DNA of 64,000 nucleotides from Sphingobacterium bambusae. Its GTDB lineage: Bacteria > Bacteroidota > Bacteroidia > Sphingobacteriales > Sphingobacteriaceae. Position numbers and translations under genes: made by a program. This document shows positions 32,404 through 41,467 of this stretch, in pieces (position 1 is the first letter of the stretch; every line of letters starts with the position of its first letter). Location of the stretch: assembly GCF_033955345.1 (NCBI RefSeq), contig NZ_CP138332.1, positions 2,480,001 through 2,544,000 on the forward strand, in the 5' to 3' direction. The notes beneath the pieces are model-generated. The model was not told where the DNA came from and searched no databases. It was given only the letters and a program-made list of their open reading frames with translations.

Positions 32404-34848
32404 TTATAGAAACTTATTGATTGTGTAATTCAACTTAACATAAATCCCTCTCCCTGGCTTTTGGACCATAAAGTTGTCGTAAGCCTCGGCATTGAAAATA
32501 TTTTTACCATCTAGGCTAACAACTAGCTTCCCTGATGGAAAACGGTAACTTGCACCAATATCGTGAACGAACTGTGTGGGGGTACTTGACCATTCGGGCT
32601 GCCCCCAAACAGTATAGTATTGACCTACATATCCAGTATTGTAATAGACGTTTAAAATGGAGTTCTTTTGAAAAATATTATTCAGTCGATATTGCAGATT
32701 AGCATTGACTGTAAAAAACGGTTCGTTCGGCACCTGAGCATTGTATAGGTCATGAGGTTGCCCGTTTTCATCGAATTCTTGTTTGAAGACATTATTAAAC
32801 TTCGAAAAATTGACAATAGCATTTAATTTGTTATCGTATATGTAGACAATTTCTGCTTCAAATCCTCTGGCTTGAGTCTTACCAAGGTTAACATAACGAG
32901 TGGTCTGAATATCTGCATCTTCTGGATTCTCTACCTCCCTTTCGTCTACGATTTGTTGCGTTATTTTATCAAACCCATTTCTCCAAAAAGCGCTACCATA
33001 GAAGGAAATCCGATGACGACCATGGTCTATTACGCCATATCTAAAACCTAGGTTGTAGTTAATGTTTTTTTCTGGTTGCAGCTGTAGATTCGGTAGTATG
33101 TTGATTTCCGGGTCACCGTAAAGCTGCGTTTCATTGGGCATAATGTAGGCATTCTCTAAAGAACCTATGACAAATAGATCCCGTACAACCATGTAGGATA
33201 AAGTTGCGCCATACCCAAAGTTATCCGCAAAAGTAGTCGTGTCCCTACGCACTATTGTACTCTGTCCGTTCTGATTCACAATCTCAGGCTTGGTTTGTTG
33301 TGTTCTATTGGCCGTATATTTAGCAAGAATATTTGTCCTTAACCTGTTATTGAAGGTCTGAGCTTCATAGTTAAAGGATAGAATATTTTTACTTACGATA
33401 CTTTTTGTTATTAGATCACGATCAATCGGGTTTAGTAAATCGTTATCATCCCTATCTGTTTTCTCGAATTTATGATTCAAAGAGATCCGATGTCCGGGCA
33501 AAATCATGTATCCTAAATTTGAACGAGTATTGGTGATTTTGCGATCAATTTGTGAGATTACCTTTTCTCCTTGCTGACCACCCAAGGTAGTTCTCAAGGG
33601 AACGCGCTCTCCGAACTGAATAACCTCTCGTACTGTCCCATCCCAGTTGTAAGCTAGGCCCACTGTATCCTGCAAATATGTGCCTCTATCACTACGAACG
33701 GCATTTACATTCAACGCCAATCCCTTCACAAATAGATCTTTTTTAGAGTAGTTCAAACTGAAAACATGCGCATCAGTTTCTGTGAATCGTCCAACATAAG
33801 GTGTCGCCATCGTTGTTCCGTGGGGAATTTCGTTATAATTATCAGAGATATTATAGCCGAGAAAGAATAAATCTGCCCATTTTACATCTGTGAACCCCAA
33901 TTCAAACCGCCCACCTAGAGATTTGTAAGTATTATTAAATCTCTTGGCCCTGTAGGGGCGTATGATTTGCTGTAAATGATTTACGTATGTGGTTGAGCGC
34001 CCCCATGTTGTAAAGCTGTTGTCCGTATAGGTGTGAAATCCCGAAAACCGAGCAGAAAAACCGGTCCTTTTGTCTCTAAAAGTAGCACCAATATCAGATT
34101 GGAAAGTATTAAAAGATCCATAGGAAGTTGCTATGGTTACGTTATTGGTGGATGCATCCTTTTTAAGCACGACATTTATTGCACCTCCGACATAGTCTCC
34201 AGTTAAATGAGACGGAAGAACGCCTTTATACACTTCAATGCGTTCAATCATTGCTGGCGGTATATTATTTAAATTAAATGACGATCCGTAGGTGGACACC
34301 TCTATCCCATCCAAAAATATACCAACTGTACTTCCCGACATACCGTTCAAATTGTAATCAACCCTTGAGCCGATTCCACCATTTTGGCGAACGCGTACCC
34401 CCACTGCCCTGTCTAATAATTCGTTTGTGGTTAGGTTTCTTAACGACGCTTCCTTCGTCTCGATGACTGCCACAGCGAATCCTCCTACTTCTAGATCACG
34501 TTTCTCCGTATTACGATGTATGGAAACTTCTTCTATATCAATAGCACCTTTCGCCGAAACCACGATATTGAACTCCTGTTGGTCCTTATGAACATCAATA
34601 AAAAACCTTTGATGTTTTACTTCTATTGAAGTCACTTCAAGCTCTCTTTTACCGAAAGGGATTTTGGAAAGTTCGTACCAACCCATTGAGTTAGTCGTTG
34701 TGACATTCTTTGTGCCTATTAGCTTTATAGATGCCTGACCAACAGGAACCCCATCTTCCGTTTTAATCTGTCCGCGAAGCGTAGCCAGCTGAGCAAAAGC
34801 GTGGGAGAAAAGTGATGTCAAGAGGAGCGCTAAAAAAAGCTTTTTCAT
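32404..34848 (-). CDS. TonB-dependent outer-membrane receptor
   Basis: An 814-residue receptor that takes up a ligand, probably a ferric siderophore or heme, using TonB energy. Signal peptide 1-19 (SHAFA-QLAT). Residues about 22-110 are a carboxypeptidase-regulatory-like domain (LRGQIKTEDGVPVGQASI). A plug domain follows (about 120-225, with LRNLTTNELLDRAVGVRVRQ and ERIEVYKGVLPSHLTGDYVGGAINVV-type pattern), then a 22-strand barrel ending with the aromatic-rich final strand before NKFL. It is first in the operon with the DUF4374 lipoprotein and is divergent from the AraC gene across an 88-base region holding two operator-like palindromes. Confidence 0.93.
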   Translation of the reverse strand: MKKLFLALLLTSLFSHAFAQLATLRGQIKTEDGVPVGQASIKLIGTKNVTTTNSMGWYELSKIPFGKRELEVTSIEVKHQRFFIDVHKDQQEFNIVVSAKGAIDIEEVSIHRNTEKRDLEVGGFAVAVIETKEASLRNLTTNELLDRAVGVRVRQNGGIGSRVDYNLNGMSGSTVGIFLDGIEVSTYGSSFNLNNIPPAMIERIEVYKGVLPSHLTGDYVGGAINVVLKKDASTNNVTIATSYGSFNTFQSDIGATFRDKRTGFSARFSGFHTYTDNSFTTWGRSTTYVNHLQQIIRPYRAKRFNNTYKSLGGRFELGFTDVKWADLFFLGYNISDNYNEIPHGTTMATPYVGRFTETDAHVFSLNYSKKDLFVKGLALNVNAVRSDRGTYLQDTVGLAYNWDGTVREVIQFGERVPLRTTLGGQQGEKVISQIDRKITNTRSNLGYMILPGHRISLNHKFEKTDRDDNDLLNPIDRDLITKSIVSKNILSFNYEAQTFNNRLRTNILAKYTANRTQQTKPEIVNQNGQSTIVRRDTTTFADNFGYGATLSYMVVRDLFVIGSLENAYIMPNETQLYGDPEINILPNLQLQPEKNINYNLGFRYGVIDHGRHRISFYGSAFWRNGFDKITQQIVDEREVENPEDADIQTTRYVNLGKTQARGFEAEIVYIYDNKLNAIVNFSKFNNVFKQEFDENGQPHDLYNAQVPNEPFFTVNANLQYRLNNIFQKNSILNVYYNTGYVGQYYTVWGQPEWSSTPTQFVHDIGASYRFPSGKLVVSLDGKNIFNAEAYDNFMVQKPGRGIYVKLNYTINKFL

Positions 34849-34881
34849 TATTCAAGATTAATATATTATATTTGGGCAGTC

Positions 34882-34929
34882 TTTAGAACAAGTCTAAATT
34901 AACCGTTGCAAAAATAGAATTAATCTAAA
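34882..34929. promoter_or_regulatory. tandem operator-like palindromes between TonB receptor and AraC genes
   Basis: Two copies of one design: TTTAGA-N5-TCTAAA at 34882-34898 and AATAGA-N5-TCTAAA at 34913-34929, starts 31 bases (about three helical turns) apart. They sit in the shared 88-base divergent region, so a bound regulator could control both genes. The regulator may be the AraC protein itself or an iron sensor of the Fur/DtxR kind. No full TAnnTTTG element was found on either side. Confidence 0.65.
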
Positions 34930-34936
34930 TAGCAAA

Positions 34937-35878
34937 ATGATAACATTGGAAAATAAACATGTAGATTCCGAAAAATATACTTCGGCGCTACCGCTGCAAT
35001 CCTTCAACAAGTTACAACTGATGATGCAATATGTCATTTGGGAAGAGATGAAGGAAATTGACGTGTTGTTTCCGTCTAATGGCTATCTTAATATTCTTTG
35101 CAGCCCGGAAACGAGCAATTTCAACTATTCCATAGATGAAGAATTATTGCAATTCAAATCCCCTCAAAACATTATACAGCATGTTAAAGTGGGACAGCAC
35201 TTACATATTAGCGGGCAACGTAGGAAAGACCAAGCTATCATTGTCTTTATTCCTGAATCATCTTTATCTAATATGTTCCCTTCAGGAACCGCACACACTA
35301 CGCAGGTTGCGGACAGCAGTCGGCTGAGCTTATTAAAATCAAGGGTTCTTCATATTCATGCGACCGCACATATTGCAAAAAACCTCCGCATACAGAGTTT
35401 ATTACTGGATGCTTTGGCTTTACAGCTAGAGATGCTGAATGCACGCAACGAGTCTACGATCCATACCGTTCTGTTAGAAAAGATTGTACAGGCGCAGCAA
35501 CTTATTGAGAAAGACCTAACGAAGAGCTATACCATTAGCGAATTGGCGAAAGCGGTGGGAACAAATGAGCAGTATTTAAAAAAATATTTTAAGCAACATT
35601 TGGGCAAAACGATTATGCATTATGCCCTCGAAGCGAAAATGCTTCATGCCAAGAAGTTAATTATGAGCGGCGACTTCCGAATAGCCGATGTGGCACGCAT
35701 GACTGGGTATAAGCACGCTACCCATTTTAGTATGAGCTTCAAAAAGTTCTTTGGTATCCTTCCTACTTCTTTGCGTTATTGTTTACTGTTTTTTCAGGGA
35801 GCTAGTGTCGAGCTTGCCGAATTTGAGTTGTTGACATGTATAGAGTCGAGCAACGTCCTGAGTTGGTGTATTGTTTAA
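34937..35878 (+). CDS. AraC family transcriptional regulator
   Basis: A 313-residue regulator with an N-terminal ligand domain (about 1-170) of no family I can name and a C-terminal AraC double helix-turn-helix (about 185-280: YTISELAKAVGTNEQYLKKYFKQ and FRIADVARMTGYKHATHFSMSFKKFFG). It is divergent from a TonB receptor, the usual setting of PchR-like siderophore-responsive regulators. After the normal end of the fold (GILPTSLR) it continues for about 34 odd, hydrophobic and Cys-containing residues, perhaps a lost stop or a frameshift. A bidirectional terminator follows. Confidence 0.88.
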   Translation: MITLENKHVDSEKYTSALPLQSFNKLQLMMQYVIWEEMKEIDVLFPSNGYLNILCSPETSNFNYSIDEELLQFKSPQNIIQHVKVGQHLHISGQRRKDQAIIVFIPESSLSNMFPSGTAHTTQVADSSRLSLLKSRVLHIHATAHIAKNLRIQSLLLDALALQLEMLNARNESTIHTVLLEKIVQAQQLIEKDLTKSYTISELAKAVGTNEQYLKKYFKQHLGKTIMHYALEAKMLHAKKLIMSGDFRIADVARMTGYKHATHFSMSFKKFFGILPTSLRYCLLFFQGASVELAEFELLTCIESSNVLSWCIV

Positions 35879-35901
35879 CAACATAATACGTTGTAACAAC
35901 G

Positions 35902-35926
35902 AAAAAGCCCACCGAAGTGAGCTTTT
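35902..35926. terminator. bidirectional terminator, araC-like / nagB-like
   Basis: AAAAGCcCAC (35903-35912) pairs with GTGaGCTTTT (35917-35926) with one C/A mismatch and a 4-base loop CGAA; A and T runs on both sides suit both converging genes. Confidence 0.78.
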
Positions 35927-35943
35927 CCATTATATTTTATCAA

Positions 35944-37869
35944 TTATTCATCGAACTTCCAGCGTACGAATGCCTCGATAGCTTCGTAATCCGCCAAGCC
36001 CAATTTATGATAAAGTTCAGCAGTTTCACTGGTACGATCTTCTGCACGCACCCAAAACTCACGTGGATCGTCTCCTGGGAATACCGGCACATCCTTCTGC
36101 GATTGGTGCTTGAAGATAGCTAAGCGTTTACGTTTCACCTCCTGCGGAGAAAGCGGCACTGCCATCTCGATCTCGTGGATAGGATACTCGTGCCAAGCGC
36201 CACGGTACAACCATAACCAACAATCCTTCGTCCACTCATCTGTCTTCGACAAACGTTTAAGAGCCTCGAATAAAATATCGAAACATACCTTGTGTGTACC
36301 ATGTGGATCTGCAAAATCGCCTGCAGCGAAAACCTGGTGCGGCTTCACCTGACGTAGTAATTCCATGGTTTGGATGATATCATCTTCATTGGATACCTCT
36401 TTGGAGAATTTCCCACGGTCGTAGAAAGGCAGATCTTGAAAATGTATATTCTCATCGGGCAAGCCTACAAAACGAGCACCCGCGATTGCTTCACCTTTAC
36501 GGATCAAGGCCTTAATGGAGCGTATGATCTCTGGATCTACCTGATTAGGCTGTTTTGTTTTGAAAAACTCGCGAGCTTCCTTATAAATCTTTGTTGTAAC
36601 GCCATTATCGTCATCCACCGCAACGGCAAAATCCTGAACAAACTCCAAGTAACGTAGTACATCATCATCCCATACCGCCGTATTACCGGAAGTTTGATAG
36701 GCGACATGCACATTGTGTCCTTGGTCTGCCAATCGGATAAATGTACCGCCCATAGAGATTACATCGTCATCTGGATGTGGCGAGAACAGGATGACATTCT
36801 TACGTGCTGGCTCTGCGCGTTCTGGGCGACTAGAGTCGTCCACACCGGGCTTGCCTCCTGGCCAACCTGTAATCGTACGTTGCAGCTCGTTAAAAATCTT
36901 GATATTGATATTATACGCAGGCCCTTGCTCCGTGACCAACTGCGCCATACCATTGTTGTTATAATCTTCGTCGGTAAGCTTCAATATGGCTTTGTTTAGC
37001 TTTAAGGAAAGCCAAACCACTGCCTTTTTGATCATCGAATCGGTCCAAACAACCTCATGCGCCAACCATGGTAAATAATAACGGGTGAGTTGCGATGCAG
37101 CATCTTCATCCAATACGAATTCAACTTTGTCGGACAACTGTAGGAAAGTTGCAGGAATATCAGCGGATATCTCTCCTTCTACAGCTTTCTTAACAATTTC
37201 TGCTTTCTTCTCATTCCAAGCCATCAGGATAATCTCCTTTGCTTTGAAGATCGTGCCGACGCCCATGGTTATAGCCTTTGTAGGCACATTTTCCTTACCT
37301 CCGAAATCGCGCGATGCATCTCGGCGGGTCAGGTCGTCCAAGATAACCAATCGCGTACCAGAATTCGGCGCTGAACCGGGCTCGTTGAAGCCGATGTGCC
37401 CGGTACGTCCGATACCCAGAATCTGAATATCCAGTCCGCCTAGGGACGATATTTTATGCTCGTAGGCTTCACAAAAAGCTTGAATAGCTTCCTGCGGCAA
37501 CGTACCATCCGGAATATTGATATGATCTTTTGGAATATCGATGTGGTCAAACAAGTTTTTATTCATGAATGTCACATAGCTTTGATCCGCATCTGGCTTC
37601 ATAGGATAGTATTCGTCCAAGTTGAAGGTCACGACATTGCTGAAGCTTAATCCTTCTTCTTTATGGAGCCGAACCAATTCTTTGTAAACGCGAACTGGGG
37701 TCGCTCCAGTTGCTAAGCCCAGAACTGCCGTTTCACCCTTTTCTTGTTTTTGTTTGATGATGGTAGCTATGCGATTTGCGACATCCACAGAGGCTTCGTT
37801 CTGACCGGGGTACACTTTCACCGGTACGCGTTCGAAACGTGTTTCCTCTAATAAGTTTAATCTTGCCAT
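35944..37869 (-). CDS. nagB: glucosamine-6-phosphate deaminase-like protein fused to PIG-L deacetylase
   Basis: A 641-residue two-enzyme fusion seen in Bacteroidota. Residues about 1-275 are NagB-like, which would convert glucosamine 6-phosphate to fructose 6-phosphate and ammonia. It has FNLDEYYP (Asp85, proton-transfer base) and GIGRTGHIGFNEPGS (His158, Glu163). In E. coli NagB the residue before the GH is Asp141; here it is Thr156. Residues about 355-640 are a PIG-L/LmbE-type zinc deacetylase with PHPDDD (364-369) and a later DPHGTH. Together they could deacetylate and then deaminate an amino sugar. A CAAATTTA complement (-7 TAAATTTG) lies at 37914-37907. Confidence 0.88.
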   Translation of the reverse strand: MARLNLLEETRFERVPVKVYPGQNEASVDVANRIATIIKQKQEKGETAVLGLATGATPVRVYKELVRLHKEEGLSFSNVVTFNLDEYYPMKPDADQSYVTFMNKNLFDHIDIPKDHINIPDGTLPQEAIQAFCEAYEHKISSLGGLDIQILGIGRTGHIGFNEPGSAPNSGTRLVILDDLTRRDASRDFGGKENVPTKAITMGVGTIFKAKEIILMAWNEKKAEIVKKAVEGEISADIPATFLQLSDKVEFVLDEDAASQLTRYYLPWLAHEVVWTDSMIKKAVVWLSLKLNKAILKLTDEDYNNNGMAQLVTEQGPAYNINIKIFNELQRTITGWPGGKPGVDDSSRPERAEPARKNVILFSPHPDDDVISMGGTFIRLADQGHNVHVAYQTSGNTAVWDDDVLRYLEFVQDFAVAVDDDNGVTTKIYKEAREFFKTKQPNQVDPEIIRSIKALIRKGEAIAGARFVGLPDENIHFQDLPFYDRGKFSKEVSNEDDIIQTMELLRQVKPHQVFAAGDFADPHGTHKVCFDILFEALKRLSKTDEWTKDCWLWLYRGAWHEYPIHEIEMAVPLSPQEVKRKRLAIFKHQSQKDVPVFPGDDPREFWVRAEDRTSETAELYHKLGLADYEAIEAFVRWKFDE

Positions 37870-37995
37870 TAATAAGGAGAATTTATATTGTTAACAACCT
37901 GAATAACAAATTTAAAAAATAAAACCATTCAAAATCTAAAAAATCAGGCGAAATCCTGCAAAAAAATGCAGAAACAGCAAGGCAATCGTTTGTTA

Positions 37996-39159
37996 TCACA
38001 CCTTTTGGAGCAAATCAATGGCTTTCGCGAGGCTGTCGGTGTCTTTAGCGAAGCACAATCGCAATAACTTCTGCTCGCAGGGCTCGCTGTAAAAAGCCGC
38101 TATGGGCACGGTTGCAACTCCGTGGTTGATCGTCAGGTGATGCGCGAACTCCATCTCCGAAAGGTCACTAATCCCCTGATAACTCAGCAGCAGAAAATAG
38201 GTGCCTTCACTCGGTTGAACAGCAAAACGAGATCCACGCAATCCTTCGGTTAAAAAGTCGCGTTTTTCCTGAAAAAAAGCCGGAAGGTCGCGGTAACGAC
38301 GCTCTTCCTTTAGATAGGTTGCAATAGCCATCTGCATGGGCGTATTCACACTAAACACATTAAACTGATGCACTTTTCGAAACTCTCGACTAAGCTCGGG
38401 CGGCGCAATGGCATAGCCCAACTTCCAGCCTGTGGTGTGTAGCAGCTTGCCAAAGGAGGCAATGACGAAGCTACGTTCGCGCAATGCGGGATAAGACAGC
38501 GCGGATTGGTGTTGCCGACCATCGAACACAATATGCTCATAAACCTCGTCGCTAAGCAGGAAAATCGAGCTGTCGCGCAAGATCTCCTCCAACTCTTTAA
38601 GATCATCCGGGCTCAGCACTTTTGCGGCAGGATTGCTGGGATTGTTTAGCATGATGAGCTTAGTTTTATCACTAATAGCTGCCCGTACCTGTTGCCAATC
38701 GATGCTGAAGTCGGGGGCCAATAAACGGATCGGCACCACCTTTCCACCGAACAGTTCCACGCTAGGCCGATAAGAATCGTAGGCCGGTTCAAAAATAATC
38801 ACCTCGTCACCTGGTCTTACCAAAGTAGCAATAGTTGTAAATAGCGCCTGCGTACCTCCTGCCGTTATCGTAATCTCGGTTTCCGGATCGACAGCAAGCC
38901 CGTAAACATCACTCACCTTATGAGCGATCTGTTCGCGCAAAGGCATACAGCCTGGCATAGGAGCGTATTGGTTAAAACCTTTTTCCATGTATCGATTGAC
39001 CAGCGCAATCAATTCTGTTGAAGCGGGGTAATTCGGAAATCCTTGGGACAGGTTAAGTGCTTGGTGCTGTTCCGCAAGGGCTGACATTTGCGAAAACACA
39101 CTTACGGCTGTCGTCGGAAGCTTGGAGTCTAAGAAAGGGCTTTGAAAGGATTTTGTCAT
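37996..39159 (-). CDS. class I/II PLP aminotransferase, methionine aminotransferase-like
   Basis: A 387-residue fold-type I aminotransferase. Features: LNLSQGFPNYP near the N-terminus, AGGTQALFTTIATLV (phosphate-binding), NNPSNPAAKVL, SDEVYEHIVFDG (PLP-ring Asp) and the PLP lysine in SFGKLLHTTGWKLGY, then FSVNTPMQMAIATYL. The form SFGKxxxxTGWKxGY and the NTP-Q region fit the YbdL/methionine aminotransferase and kynurenine-oxoglutarate transaminase group. In the methionine salvage pathway such an enzyme makes methionine from its keto acid, but no salvage genes are nearby. Monocistronic as far as can be seen. Confidence 0.9.
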   Translation of the reverse strand: MTKSFQSPFLDSKLPTTAVSVFSQMSALAEQHQALNLSQGFPNYPASTELIALVNRYMEKGFNQYAPMPGCMPLREQIAHKVSDVYGLAVDPETEITITAGGTQALFTTIATLVRPGDEVIIFEPAYDSYRPSVELFGGKVVPIRLLAPDFSIDWQQVRAAISDKTKLIMLNNPSNPAAKVLSPDDLKELEEILRDSSIFLLSDEVYEHIVFDGRQHQSALSYPALRERSFVIASFGKLLHTTGWKLGYAIAPPELSREFRKVHQFNVFSVNTPMQMAIATYLKEERRYRDLPAFFQEKRDFLTEGLRGSRFAVQPSEGTYFLLLSYQGISDLSEMEFAHHLTINHGVATVPIAAFYSEPCEQKLLRLCFAKDTDSLAKAIDLLQKV

Positions 39160-39197
39160 TTTAGCAAAGAGTTATCCTACTAAATTAATAGATTATT

Positions 39198-39205
39198 TAT
39201 ATTTG
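39198..39205 (+). promoter_or_regulatory. -7 element (TATATTTG) before the second TlpA gene
   Basis: Full TAnnTTTG match 32 bases before ATG 39238. No spaced TTG found. Confidence 0.5.
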
Positions 39206-39237
39206 TTCGATTATACATGAACAAAATAACGGCACTT

Positions 39238-39906
39238 ATGAAAAAATTAATATTGTTTGCTTTTTTTGCATTCCCTTTTTTAGCGTTAGCGCAGACTAAA
39301 GAGGAACTGATCAAGCAGGTTAAGGCTAATCCAAAAAATGTAGAGAGCTTAAAAACGATACAACGTGTGGGCGGCTACTACCCGGAATATAAAGAACTAA
39401 GGGCTTTGTATGACGGCTTGGACAAATCGGTGCGAAAATCTAAAGACGGACAGGCGTTCAATTATTATTTAAAGCGGTTAGAAAATAGCTCGGTGGGCAA
39501 AAAGGCCCCCGGTATTACACAACTGACGCCTGAAGGAGAGCCTTTTTCCTTGACCGACCTGCGCGGTAAATATGTGTTGATCGACTTTTGGGCTGCTTGG
39601 TGCCCCGACTGCCGCAAGGAGAACCCTAATTTGGTGAAGACCTATGCGGAATTTAAGGATAAGAATTTCGAGATTTTGGGCGTGTCTTTTGACCGCAAGC
39701 TGGAAGATTGGGTAAAAGCCATCAAGGACGACAAGCTAACATGGAAGCATATATCCGACCTACAGTCTTGGCAAAATGCTGCGGGTACGCTTTATGGTGT
39801 ACGCTCCATACCCCAAAACATCCTCGTTGACCCGGAAGGCATTATTGTCGCGCGCAATTTGCATGGTGAAGATCTGAACGTCAAGCTACGGGAATTGTTG
39901 AAATAG
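39238..39906 (+). CDS. TlpA-like thioredoxin-fold protein with CPDC active site
   Basis: A 222-residue envelope thioredoxin. Signal peptide 1-18 (MKKLILFAFF, cleavage after LALA), a short helical linker with Lys and Asn, then the thioredoxin domain (from about residue 85) with WAAWCPDCR (Cys122, Cys125) and SIPQ cis-proline motif. Its C-terminal half closely parallels the TlpA protein at 756-1895 (shared LRGKYVLIDFWA, ENPN, FKDKNF, LGVS, DPEG), but the active site is CPDC, not CGPC, and there is no DUF4369 domain. A different redox potential or partner is likely. I start at ATG 39238 so that the signal peptide is N-terminal; ATG 39217 is an alternative. Confidence 0.88.
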   Translation: MKKLILFAFFAFPFLALAQTKEELIKQVKANPKNVESLKTIQRVGGYYPEYKELRALYDGLDKSVRKSKDGQAFNYYLKRLENSSVGKKAPGITQLTPEGEPFSLTDLRGKYVLIDFWAAWCPDCRKENPNLVKTYAEFKDKNFEILGVSFDRKLEDWVKAIKDDKLTWKHISDLQSWQNAAGTLYGVRSIPQNILVDPEGIIVARNLHGEDLNVKLRELLK

Positions 39907-39921
39907 CTCTTACAAGACGAT

Positions 39922-39955
39922 ACGAGCTATATATAATTAATTACGTATAGCTCGT
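39922..39955. terminator. hairpin between convergent tlpA-like and radA genes
   Basis: ACGAGCTATA (39922-39931) pairs perfectly with TATAGCTCGT (39946-39955), 14-base loop. There is no clear T-tract on either side, so its efficiency is uncertain. Confidence 0.5.
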
Positions 39956-39990
39956 GCCGTCAAAATATAAAAAGTTAGAGCCTATCATCC

Positions 39991-41376
39991 TTAACCAAAC
40001 AACGCACGAAATAAATCTTCGAGTTTGGCTAGCGGACGGATGGCGATGTCGTACTTCTTAGCATCTAGACCTTTCGTGTTGTATTTGGAAATAAAAATCC
40101 CTTCGAAGCCCAACTTCTCCGCTTCGGCGATACGTTGCTCTATTCTATTAACGGCACGGATCTCACCGGACAGGCCGACTTCGCCGGCGAAGGTCAGTTG
40201 GGAAGAAAGCGGAATATCCTGTTGCGAGGAAATCAGTGCAGCCACGACAGCAAGGTCAATGGCTGGATCTTCCACCCGCAGGCCGCCGGCTATATTTAGG
40301 AATACATCCTGCGCACTCAGGCGAAAGCCAAATCTCTTTTCTAGCACCGCTAAGAGCATGCTCAACCTTTTCGTATCAAAGCCTGTACTGGTACGTTGCG
40401 GCGTTCCGAAGGCAGAATTACTCACCAAAGCCTGTACTTCGATCATGATAGGGCGCATACCTTCCAGCATAGCGGCTATCGCCACGCCACTGACGGGTTC
40501 TTCACGCTGTGACAGCATAATCTCAGAAGGGTTCGAGACCTCCCGTAGTCCCGAGCCTTGCATCTCATAAATACCTAACTCTGAAGAGGATCCAAAGCGA
40601 TTCTTTACGGCACGCAAAATACGGTAGACATGATGGCGATCGCCCTCAAACTGCAGCACCGTATCAACCATATGCTCGAGCACTTTTGGCCCGGCAATGG
40701 AGCCATCTTTTGTGATATGACCGACGATAAAAACCGGCGTACTTGTTTCCTTCGCAAAACGCAACAGCTCGGCTGTACATTCGCGTACTTGAGAAACCGA
40801 GCCAGGAGCCGATTCAATTTGCGAAGAGTGCAACGTTTGAATAGAGTCGATCACCACAATATCCGGCTGCACCACCTCCACCTGCTTAAATATATTTTGG
40901 GTAGACGTTTCCGTTAAGATATAGCAATTGGCTTTAGAATTTTGTACCAAGCGTTCTGCGCGCATCTTGATCTGCTGCTCACTTTCCTCGCCAGAAATAT
41001 ACAGTGTCTTCACCTGTGGAATGCCCAAGGCCAGTTGTAGCATCAGCGTGGACTTCCCAATGCCCGGCTCCCCGCCAATCAACACCAACGATCCAGGGAC
41101 AATACCGCCGCCTAACACACGGTTAAATTCGCGATCGGGTGTTGCGAGGCGTTGCTCATCTTGATACACAATTTCATTGATCACCGCCGCCTTGTTAACG
41201 CGCTTACCGGAGGAGGGAGCTGCGCTGCTGCGCCATTCGGGAACCTTGGAATTCCCTTTCTCCACAAGCTCTTCCACGAAACTGTTCCACTGCTTACAGG
41301 AGGGACATTGCCCTAGCCATTTAGCAGACTCGTACCCACAATGTTGGCAGAAATATGTTGATTTTGATTTAGCCAT
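39991..41376 (-). CDS. radA: DNA repair protein RadA (Sms)
   Basis: RecA-like helicase that helps process recombination intermediates and branch migration. The 461 residues have the N-terminal zinc finger C-x2-C...C-x2-C (FCQHCG and QCPSC), Walker A GGEPGIGKST, the RadA-specific KNRFGSSSELG motif, and a C-terminal Lon-like domain (from about 280, with VGLSGEIRAVNRIEQRIAEA). I start at ATG 41376 (MAKSKSTYFC), which is the common RadA start; extension to 41415 adds a non-conserved stretch. Confidence 0.95.
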   Translation of the reverse strand: MAKSKSTYFCQHCGYESAKWLGQCPSCKQWNSFVEELVEKGNSKVPEWRSSAAPSSGKRVNKAAVINEIVYQDEQRLATPDREFNRVLGGGIVPGSLVLIGGEPGIGKSTLMLQLALGIPQVKTLYISGEESEQQIKMRAERLVQNSKANCYILTETSTQNIFKQVEVVQPDIVVIDSIQTLHSSQIESAPGSVSQVRECTAELLRFAKETSTPVFIVGHITKDGSIAGPKVLEHMVDTVLQFEGDRHHVYRILRAVKNRFGSSSELGIYEMQGSGLREVSNPSEIMLSQREEPVSGVAIAAMLEGMRPIMIEVQALVSNSAFGTPQRTSTGFDTKRLSMLLAVLEKRFGFRLSAQDVFLNIAGGLRVEDPAIDLAVVAALISSQQDIPLSSQLTFAGEVGLSGEIRAVNRIEQRIAEAEKLGFEGIFISKYNTKGLDAKKYDIAIRPLAKLEDLFRALFG

Positions 41377-41467
41377 TCTACGAAAATAACAAAATCGACG
41401 GTAAATATTTTTCAAAATATTCTTCTGCGTTGTAACATCTTCTGCTTACTTTCGACTTATAGCCCAT

